Assembly: GCA_011049745.1 (NCBI GenBank)
Contig: DRHE01000142.1
Location: 1-10,189 of the forward strand
Length of the DNA: 10,189 nt
Direction: 5' to 3'
From: Spirochaetales bacterium
Lineage (GTDB): Bacteria; Spirochaetota; Spirochaetia; SZUA-6; DRHE01
The position numbers were made by a program, and so were the translations under genes. How positions within the stretch are numbered: the stretch's first letter is position 1; each line of letters opens with the position of its first letter. Below, piece after piece: positions 1 through 5,874 of the stretch. The notes beneath the pieces are model-generated. The model was not told where the DNA came from. It did not search any database and saw only the letters and a program-made list of their open reading frames with translations.

Positions 1-557
1 AGGCAGCCATAGAAAAAGGCGGTGAGCTTCCCCGGGAAGTTTCAGATGAGTTGATTCATGCTGCGGTGGGCCGGATTAAGGAGAATATAGAACTCAGGCG
101 TTACCAGATCCTTGATCAGCAGGATAATGATCTTTTGATTGAGTATATACATGGAGGTGGTCAGATTGGTGTAATTGTGAAGCTTTCCTTAAGTAATGGC
201 ACTTTGAAAGATAATCCCAGGGTTAAGGAAACTGGCTTTGACCTTGCTTTACATGCGGCGGCATTTGCGCCACTCTATCTTTCACGGGATAAAGCAGATC
301 CAGCCTACCTGAAAGAACAGGAAGAGATCTTTCTCAAACAGGCTCAGAATCTGGGTAAACCGGAGAAGATTCTGGCTGGAATTGTTAAAGGCAAGCTGAA
401 CAAGCATATATCTGAGATTTGTTTCGTAGATCAGCCTTTTGTTAAGGATAACAGTCTGAAGGTAGGCCAGCTCTTAAAAAACCTTAGCCGGGAAATCGGC
501 GGGAAAGTAGAAATTACTGATTATCTTTACTTTAAGGTAGGCGAAGAATTGGCCTGA
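1..557 (+). CDS. tsf: Elongation factor Ts, C-terminal part (5' end outside window)
   Basis: EF-Ts is the cytoplasmic guanine nucleotide exchange factor that recycles EF-Tu-GDP to EF-Tu-GTP during translation. The reading frame is open from base 3 with no start codon that fits, so the gene enters from the left edge. About 184 residues are present. The N-terminal UBA-like domain and the TDF motif that contacts EF-Tu lie upstream. Visible family marks are IKENIELRR (like the E. coli IGENINIRR stretch), the ALHAAAFAPLYLSRD stretch that corresponds to the HIAA..P.YLSR element, and GKLNKHISEICFVDQPFVKD, the conserved C-terminal GK-x-EVCL-x-QPFVKD segment. The stop at 555-557 is followed by the longest gap in the window, 83 bp, before frr. 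In many bacteria pyrH sits in that gap; here it does not. Identification is firm; a TTG at 51 is internal and not a start. Confidence 0.95.
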   Translation, partial: AAIEKGGELPREVSDELIHAAVGRIKENIELRRYQILDQQDNDLLIEYIHGGGQIGVIVKLSLSNGTLKDNPRVKETGFDLALHAAAFAPLYLSRDKADPAYLKEQEEIFLKQAQNLGKPEKILAGIVKGKLNKHISEICFVDQPFVKDNSLKVGQLLKNLSREIGGKVEITDYLYFKVGEELA

Positions 558-580
558 TTGTTAAGGGAGATCAAGGGAGG

Positions 581-600
581 GGGCTCTAAGGCTTGAGCTC
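581..600 (+). other. Possible short hairpin between tsf and frr
   Basis: GGGCTC at 581-586 can pair with GAGCTC at 595-600 (one G-U pair) around an 8-base loop. It lies in the only real gap of the plus-strand operon. No T-run follows, so it is not a normal intrinsic terminator. It could be an RNA processing or stability element between tsf and frr, or chance. Confidence 0.25.
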
Positions 601-625
601 TTCCCGGTCCGTGAAGGAGTTAAAA

Positions 626-632
626 AGAGGAG
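626..632 (+). promoter_or_regulatory. Ribosome binding site of frr (decides the start)
   Basis: AGAGGAG sits 8 nt before the ATG at 641. This is a strong Shine-Dalgarno match at good spacing and favours ATG 641 over the in-frame TTG at 593, which has no comparable spacing and would add 16 residues not typical of the family. Confidence 0.8.
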
Positions 633-640
633 TTTATCTT

Positions 641-1195
641 ATGGAAAAGACCAAAAAAACAACTGAAGAAAAAATGAAAAAAACGGTAAAAGCTCTTCAG
701 GATGAGTTTAAGTCCGTACGCACCGGGCGTGCTTCCAGCGCTCTTTTTGATAAGATACTGGTGGATTACTATGATAAGAAAGTGCCTCTTAACCAGGTGG
801 CTACAATTTCTGTTCCTGAGGCTCGTTTGGTAGTTATTCAGCCATGGGATCGTTCTGTGCTCGCTGAGATCGAGAAGTCTATTCAAAAATCTGAGTTATC
901 TGTAAATCCCAATAATGATGGCAAGGTGATCCGGATTAATATACCGCCGCTGACCGAAGAGCGCCGCAGAGAGATGGTTAAACTGGCCAAGAACATGGGC
1001 GAGAAGAGCAGAGTATCAATTCGTAATATCCGCCGTGATGCTAATGAAGAGTTTAAGAAACTGCAGAAAAAGTCTGAAATCAGTAAGGATGAGGCAAAGA
1101 GAGCAATTGAGGATACCCAGAAGCTGACGGATAGTTATATTGAACAGATTAATAGGCTGCTCGAAGCTAAAGAGAAGGAAATTCTGGAAATATAA
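641..1195 (+). CDS. frr: Ribosome recycling factor
   Basis: RRF acts with EF-G to split the post-termination ribosome into subunits. From ATG 641 the product has 184 residues, the usual RRF length (about 185). Family marks are the N-terminal helix ending in VRTGRASS (R27-T28-G29-R30), the domain II stretch from about residue 35 to 100 with VPLNQVATISVPEARLVV and the INIPPLTEERRREMVKLAK motif, and the return helix with SIRNIRRDAN (R128, R131, R132), whose arginines match those known to be important for 50S binding in E. coli RRF. The C-terminal helix is highly charged, as expected. The stop codon overlaps the uppS start by 1 nt (TAATG), which indicates translational coupling. Nothing is odd about the protein; the notable feature is that frr follows tsf directly. 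Confidence 0.97.
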   Translation: MEKTKKTTEEKMKKTVKALQDEFKSVRTGRASSALFDKILVDYYDKKVPLNQVATISVPEARLVVIQPWDRSVLAEIEKSIQKSELSVNPNNDGKVIRINIPPLTEERRREMVKLAKNMGEKSRVSIRNIRRDANEEFKKLQKKSEISKDEAKRAIEDTQKLTDSYIEQINRLLEAKEKEILEI

Positions 1196-1905
1196 TGCAG
1201 GAACAAAGAGTTCCTCCGGAACTGCCCTGCCATGTTGGAATTATCATGGATGGCAATGGCCGCTGGGCCAGGGCAAGAGGAAAGCCGCGTAGTGCGGGAC
1301 ACCTGGAAGGGCTTCAGGCGGCTAAGCGTGTTATCAAAGCAGCCTCTGATATAGGGATTAAATTCGTATCTCTTTACACTTTCTCAACGGAAAACTGGAA
1401 ACGGGCTGAAAAAGAGGTCTCTTACCTCATGTTTCTGATTAAAACTCATTTAAAAAAAGAGCATGATTTCTACAGAGATAACCGGATCAGGGTAGTTCAC
1501 TCCGGCTATCTTGAAGCGCTTCCTGCAGATGTCATGGAGGAAATTAGAAGTGTGGCCAGAGACACTGCAGATTTTCCCGGCCTTACTGTGAATCTGGCAA
1601 TTAATTACGGAGGCCGTAACGAGGTGGTGCGCGCGGTAAACAAAATCCTAAAAGAAAGTTCAGGGCAGGCGGAAATATCGGAAGAGGATATTCTGCGACA
1701 TCTGGACCATCCTGAGATCCCCGATCCTGACCTGATTATCAGAACCGGCGGTGAATTCCGGATCAGCAATTTTCTGCTGTGGGAGATTGCTTATTCCGAG
1801 CTGTGGTTCAGCCCCAAGCTCTGGCCGGATTGGGAAAAGCAAGACTTGCTGGAAGCCCTGGATTTTTATAAGAGAAGAGAAAGAAAGTTCGGCGGAGTAA
1901 AATGA
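1195..1905 (+). CDS. uppS: Undecaprenyl diphosphate synthase (cis-prenyltransferase)
   Basis: This cytosolic, membrane-associated enzyme adds isopentenyl diphosphate units in cis to farnesyl diphosphate to make the C55 carrier lipid used for peptidoglycan and surface polysaccharide export. The 236-residue product has all the family blocks: GIIMDGNGRWA with the catalytic Asp19, GHLEG near residue 40, SLYTFSTENWKR with the conserved Ser/Asn-Trp pair, NYGGRNEV in the middle, and the C-terminal substrate-binding block DLIIRTGGEFRISNFLLW (R183, R189, S191) followed by AYSELWF. The length is slightly shorter than E. coli (253). The start overlaps the frr stop by 1 nt and the stop overlaps the cdsA start by 4 nt. 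Its substrate comes from the MEP pathway, to which dxr two genes downstream belongs. Confidence 0.97.
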   Translation: MQEQRVPPELPCHVGIIMDGNGRWARARGKPRSAGHLEGLQAAKRVIKAASDIGIKFVSLYTFSTENWKRAEKEVSYLMFLIKTHLKKEHDFYRDNRIRVVHSGYLEALPADVMEEIRSVARDTADFPGLTVNLAINYGGRNEVVRAVNKILKESSGQAEISEEDILRHLDHPEIPDPDLIIRTGGEFRISNFLLWEIAYSELWFSPKLWPDWEKQDLLEALDFYKRRERKFGGVK

Positions 1906-2750
1906 AGAGTGCAATTAAACATCGTATAGTAACCGTAGCAGTAACCCTGCCCCTTTTTTTTATACTCGTTTTTCTGCTTCCTCATTTTAACCATCTATCT
2001 TTGAATATCGTGGCACTATCGGCTTCTATACTGGGGGCATTGGAAGTAGCGGCTTTTTTTCGTAAACGGGAAATACCGGTTTCACGCTTGTTATTCCCCC
2101 TGCTCAGCGCAACTTTGCCCATAGTCGCATATCTGGAAATTGCCGGAGTTGTGCAGCCTGCTTTTTCCTCATTCTGGCTGATGGCTCTTTTTATCCTGGT
2201 ATTAATTAGAGGTGTGCTGGTAAAAAAAGAGAAAGATCTGGCCGATGTACTTCAGCTTATTTCTTCTTCGCTGCTGGTTATTGTCTATCCTGCTCTTTTC
2301 ATTTCTTATATTGTGCGTCTATCAGGTTTCGAGAATTCTTCTATTATTATTATCTTTTTTCTAAGTCTGCCCATTGCAAACGACATTATAGCTTATCTGG
2401 CGGGAATGTTCCTGGGAGGTTCGACCAGGTTGAAGCTGCCGGTAAGTCCCAATAAAAGCATGGTAGGATTCATTGCCGGCTTTTTAAGTTCAATCGGCGT
2501 GGCTCTGCTTTTTAGTCATTTTTTCCCTAGACTGCTGCTTGGTAAAACCTCCTATGCCGTGCTGCTGGGGGCAGTAATCGGGTTGCTCACCATTATTGGG
2601 GATCTTGCCGAATCAGCACTGAAACGCTCTGCCGGTGTGAAGGATTCCGGGAAGCTTATACCCGGCAGGGGAGGGATGCTTGATTCGGTGGATTCCTGGC
2701 TCTTAAGTGCACCGGTATTCTATTACTTTTTTAAAATGATATACGGGTAA
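1902..2750 (+). CDS. cdsA: Phosphatidate cytidylyltransferase (CDP-diglyceride synthase)
   Basis: CdsA is an integral membrane enzyme that turns phosphatidic acid and CTP into CDP-diacylglycerol, the precursor of membrane phospholipids. The 282-residue product is strongly hydrophobic with roughly seven or eight predicted membrane segments, starting with TLPLFFILVFLLP near residue 15. The C-terminal signature is present: SALKRSAGVKD at residues 238-248 followed by GKLIPGRGGMLDSVDS at 250-265, including the acidic residues D248, D261 and D264. Compared with the classic PGHGG-x-LDR-x-D form, the histidine is Arg256 and the arginine is Ser262. Similar variants may be common in spirochaetes, so loss of activity is not implied. 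ATG 1902 forms an ATGA overlap with uppS and is preceded by GGAG at 1894-1897. The dxr start follows after 6 nt. Confidence 0.95.
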   Translation: MKSAIKHRIVTVAVTLPLFFILVFLLPHFNHLSLNIVALSASILGALEVAAFFRKREIPVSRLLFPLLSATLPIVAYLEIAGVVQPAFSSFWLMALFILVLIRGVLVKKEKDLADVLQLISSSLLVIVYPALFISYIVRLSGFENSSIIIIFFLSLPIANDIIAYLAGMFLGGSTRLKLPVSPNKSMVGFIAGFLSSIGVALLFSHFFPRLLLGKTSYAVLLGAVIGLLTIIGDLAESALKRSAGVKDSGKLIPGRGGMLDSVDSWLLSAPVFYYFFKMIYG

Positions 2751-2756
2751 CTTTCA

Positions 2757-3899
2757 ATGAAAAGGGTTATGGTGCTGGGTAGTACGGGTTCCATTGGCAG
2801 AAATACTCTGGATATTATCGGTAGGATGCCCGGAGAATTTCGCGCTGCGGCCCTCTCCTGCAGAAGCAGGATCAGAGAGATCGCCGCACAGACCGCTGAG
2901 TTTAAGCCTGAGGCAGTGGCCGTCAACAGCATTGATTATACTGCCGGAGATCTGAGGCAATTGCTCCCTGCTGTACAATTCTATTCCGGCGAAGAGGGTC
3001 TCCTGAAGATGATTGAAGAGGTGGGCGCGGATATTGTGGTTAATGGGATATCAGGAGCAAGGGGACTCTTGCCTTCTTTTAAGACTCTGGAGTGTGGAAT
3101 GGACCTGGCTTTAGCCAATAAAGAGACTGTGGTAATGGCCGGATCACTGATTACCGAACTTGCCCGGAAAAGAAATCAGAAATTGATCCCTGTTGACTCC
3201 GAACATGCAGCTCTGTTCAGTCTGCTTGAGTCGGCTGCAGAACGAGGAGTGGCTGAGGTTATCCTTACCGCTTCAGGAGGAGCGTTCAGGGATTTTTCCA
3301 CGGAGCAGCTCCAAAATGTCCGTGTAGCTGATGCCCTGAACCACCCCAACTGGCAAATGGGTCCCAAGATTACAGTGGATTCCGCCACTATGGCCAATAA
3401 GGGTCTGGAGGTTATTGAAGCTCACTATCTCTTTTCTATTGCGGTTGATAAAATCAAGGTGCTTATACACCCTCAGAGTTATGTGCATGCAATGATCAGA
3501 ACGATAGAGGGTTCTCTTTACGCCCAGATCAGTAAACCGGATATGCGTCTTCCTATTCTGAATGCTCTCAGCTATCCGCGTCTTTTGGGTGCTGACTTTG
3601 CCGATCTTGAGTTGGGGAACAGGGAGTTATCTTTCCTGCCGGTGGATTATCAAAAGTACCCGCTGCTCGCTTTAGCCTATGAAGCGGCAAAAACGGGCAG
3701 CGCCCACTGCGTGGTATATAATGCTGCCAACGAGGTCGCTGTGGAGGCATTCCTTAAAGAGCGTATATCATTTTTAGAAATAGCAGCAGTAGTGGCGGAT
3801 ACCTTGAACCTGGACTGGTATGGCAGCACGGCAACATTGGAGGATATTCTGGATATTGATCAGCGGGCGCGAGTTGAAACGGAGAGGTTTATTAAATGA
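2757..3899 (+). CDS. dxr: 1-deoxy-D-xylulose 5-phosphate reductoisomerase
   Basis: Dxr (IspC) converts DXP to 2-C-methyl-D-erythritol 4-phosphate with NADPH, the first committed step of the MEP isoprenoid pathway; it is the target of fosmidomycin. The 380-residue product shows the N-terminal nucleotide-binding loop GSTGSIG at residues 8-14, LANKETVV near 120, the metal site PVDSEH with Asp147 and Glu149, the third metal ligand Glu218 in MANKGLEVIEA, the TASGGAFRD phosphate loop, HPNWQMGPKITVDSATM, and HPQSYVHAMI in the catalytic domain. The C-terminal helical domain is complete. Length is close to the family norm (about 390-400). The Shine-Dalgarno sequence is weak, so translation probably depends on the upstream genes. 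The stop overlaps the rseP start by 4 nt. The organism therefore makes isoprenoids by the MEP route. Confidence 0.97.
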   Translation: MKRVMVLGSTGSIGRNTLDIIGRMPGEFRAAALSCRSRIREIAAQTAEFKPEAVAVNSIDYTAGDLRQLLPAVQFYSGEEGLLKMIEEVGADIVVNGISGARGLLPSFKTLECGMDLALANKETVVMAGSLITELARKRNQKLIPVDSEHAALFSLLESAAERGVAEVILTASGGAFRDFSTEQLQNVRVADALNHPNWQMGPKITVDSATMANKGLEVIEAHYLFSIAVDKIKVLIHPQSYVHAMIRTIEGSLYAQISKPDMRLPILNALSYPRLLGADFADLELGNRELSFLPVDYQKYPLLALAYEAAKTGSAHCVVYNAANEVAVEAFLKERISFLEIAAVVADTLNLDWYGSTATLEDILDIDQRARVETERFIK

Positions 3900-5242
3900 T
3901 TTTCACTATATTTTTCGGAGTCCTGGGATTAGGCATAATGATCTTTGTGCATGAACTGGGCCATTTCATTGCCGCTAAAAAGGTAGGTATTGGAGTCGAA
4001 GTATTCTCCCTGGGCTGGGGCAGGAAGATGATCGGTTTCTCCAGAGGGGAAACCAGCTACCAGTTGTCCTGGGTCCCCATCGGCGGTTACTGTAAAATGA
4101 AGGGTGATGATATCTTTGATAACGAGGAAGTGATACACAGGAAGGGTTCTTTTTTTGCCGCTTCACCATTAAGAAGAATCATAGTAGCTTTCTCAGGACC
4201 GCTGGCAAATATGCTCTTTGCTTTAATCATACTTACTATTATCTGGTGGATAGGATTCAAGATCTATTCAGATGAAAATCGTATTATTCTTGCCGACGAT
4301 TATAATAATGAGATTTCTGCAGGAATACTTCCGGCCGCTAAGGCCGGGCTTATTACCGGGGACAGGATTATTGGCATAAATGACAACAGGATAGAAAAAT
4401 TCCAGGATATTCTGGAAATTGTCTCCACCTCTCCTGGTAAGGAACTGATTTTATCTGTTCAAAGAGAGGGAAGTCTACTGAATATCAGGATCGTACCTGA
4501 ACTGGATCTGCAAACCGGCGCCGGAAAGATTGGGGTCTATGCCTGGCGGGATCTGGTGATTGGTCAACTCGATCCGGGGGGAGCCGCCTTCCTCGCCGGT
4601 TTGAAACCGGGAGACAGGATAACAGCGCTTAATGGAAAGGAGGTTGGTCATACACTTGACCTCTACCAGGCGCTGGCTGGAAATCCCCAGGCTATCACAG
4701 TAATCTATCAGCGCGGTGCACAGAAGAGAGAAACTGATCTGGTAGTTTCCTACCAGGAGAATGGCAGTGCTGATCTGGGGCTCTCTTTTAAGGTAAAGGT
4801 ATTTTCCTCTCCGGATATATCATTACCGGCTGCATTATTAAAGGGGGCAGCGGAAACCTATCGAACCTTGGGGCTTACGATAAAAGGAATCACTCTGCTC
4901 TTCAGCGGTGTGAATCTGCAGAATGCCGTAGCCGGCCCCCTGCGAATTACCTATTATGTCGGTTCAGTTGCCAGGAGCGGTTTCCGCCTTGGTATAGGCA
5001 GCGGCCTGGTTTCATTCTTCCGTTTTCTCTGCCTGCTTAGTGTTGTGTTGTTTATTATGAATCTGTTACCCCTTCCCGCGCTGGATGGCGGGCAGATATT
5101 GATTTTCTTAATAGAGATAATTCGCCGAAAGGCGATCAGTCCGACGATTATCTATAGAATCCAGATTGTAGGATTTTCCATACTGATTGTTCTGGTTCTA
5201 TTTTTTACTTTTAACGATATCCTGTTTTTTATGGGACGGTGA
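3896..5242 (+). CDS. rseP: RseP-type site-2 intramembrane zinc metalloprotease
   Basis: Site-2 proteases cut membrane-embedded substrates such as anti-sigma factors and leftover signal peptides. The 448-residue product begins with a membrane helix carrying the zinc-binding HELGH at residues 19-23 (H19, E20, H23). The third metal ligand lies in the LPALDGG motif (Asp397) in a C-terminal helix, preceded by NLLPLP. Between them are FSGPLAN with a second membrane helix near residues 98-120, then two PDZ domains at about 125-205 and 215-300; the second shows the typical GGAAFLAGLKPGDRITALNG pattern. The last residues form a final helix. Length matches E. coli RseP (450), which also has two PDZ domains. 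ATG 3896 overlaps the dxr stop (ATGA). No anti-sigma gene is visible here, so the natural substrate cannot be named; the coupled genes downstream are candidates for functional partners. Confidence 0.96.
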   Translation: MIFTIFFGVLGLGIMIFVHELGHFIAAKKVGIGVEVFSLGWGRKMIGFSRGETSYQLSWVPIGGYCKMKGDDIFDNEEVIHRKGSFFAASPLRRIIVAFSGPLANMLFALIILTIIWWIGFKIYSDENRIILADDYNNEISAGILPAAKAGLITGDRIIGINDNRIEKFQDILEIVSTSPGKELILSVQREGSLLNIRIVPELDLQTGAGKIGVYAWRDLVIGQLDPGGAAFLAGLKPGDRITALNGKEVGHTLDLYQALAGNPQAITVIYQRGAQKRETDLVVSYQENGSADLGLSFKVKVFSSPDISLPAALLKGAAETYRTLGLTIKGITLLFSGVNLQNAVAGPLRITYYVGSVARSGFRLGIGSGLVSFFRFLCLLSVVLFIMNLLPLPALDGGQILIFLIEIIRRKAISPTIIYRIQIVGFSILIVLVLFFTFNDILFFMGR

Positions 5243-5244
5243 AA

Positions 5245-5874
5245 ATGAAGAGAAAGGTAGTTTGCTATTGTGACAGAGATTTTGAAGTGGATTTGCCCGA
5301 TCAGGTGGAATTGAATCCGGAAATGGAAGAAGCGATCCTGAAAGGGAGCTTCATGAGCACCAAATGTCCTCACTGTGGAAAATTATTAAAGCCGGAGTTT
5401 CCGGTTAGGGTAAAGAATCCGGAAAGAGGCATTGATATTTTTATGGTGCCGGAGCAGGACCGGAATGTATTCTATGATAATTCGCTTCCCTACTCAATAA
5501 AGGAAGGCATGAGTGTAGTTATCGGACATAGAGAATTAATCGAGCAGCTTTTAGTGATCAAGTCCGCTTTGGATATGCGTGCTGTAGAGATTGTTAAATT
5601 TTATCTTCTGAAAAAAGCCCTTAATGACTACGATTCCGAGGAACGCTTGAGTATTATTTTTACAGGTAAAGAGCAGGATATGCTGGTTTTTCATATTTTC
5701 GGTCTCAAAAGGGATCAGCTGGGCATAGTGCATGTGGCTTTAGAAAAATACCAGAGGATAGTACAGGAGCTGTATGCCAGGGTGAAAGAAGAGCCCTTTG
5801 GTGTTCTGCTTGCCCCTCCCTATGTCTCAATTAATAAATTTTTCAGCGGTGATTTCTTAAGGGGAGATAGTTGA
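5245..5874 (+). CDS. CpXC-domain protein of unknown function
   Basis: The product has 209 residues from ATG 5245. The N-terminal 60-70 residues resemble the CpXC domain: a CYC pair (C7, C9) followed about 32 residues later by KCPHCGK (C41, C44), with a stretch resembling the domain's usual linker (VELNPEMEEAILKGSF) between them. Four cysteines arranged as two pairs suggest a zinc-binding knuckle, which is inference. The remaining part is mixed alpha/beta with no motif I recognise; there is no signal peptide or membrane helix, so it is probably cytoplasmic. A GTG at 5239 would give a GTGA overlap with rseP and two more residues, but GGGA at 5233-5236 is 8 nt from ATG 5245 and only 2 nt from the GTG, which favours the ATG. 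The stop overlaps the next gene's TTG start by 4 nt. The biochemical role is unknown. Confidence 0.8.
   Translation: MKRKVVCYCDRDFEVDLPDQVELNPEMEEAILKGSFMSTKCPHCGKLLKPEFPVRVKNPERGIDIFMVPEQDRNVFYDNSLPYSIKEGMSVVIGHRELIEQLLVIKSALDMRAVEIVKFYLLKKALNDYDSEERLSIIFTGKEQDMLVFHIFGLKRDQLGIVHVALEKYQRIVQELYARVKEEPFGVLLAPPYVSINKFFSGDFLRGDS

Noticed and set aside
581..605. Intrinsic terminator after tsf
   Set aside because: The hairpin has no following T-run, and the downstream genes look co-transcribed.
593..640. Longer frr with a TTG start at 593
   Set aside because: ATG 641 has a good ribosome binding site at 8 nt and gives the usual RRF length; the extra residues do not match the family.
1954..2060. 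T8 and T7 runs in cdsA (1954-1961, 2054-2060) as frameshift or phase-variable sites
   Set aside because: They encode phenylalanine-rich membrane helices in an essential-type gene and the frame is intact; such runs are common in this window.
5239..5244. GTG start at 5239 for the CpXC gene
   Set aside because: The only Shine-Dalgarno-like stretch is 2 nt from the GTG but 8 nt from the ATG at 5245. The GTG would give a neat GTGA overlap, so it is not fully excluded.
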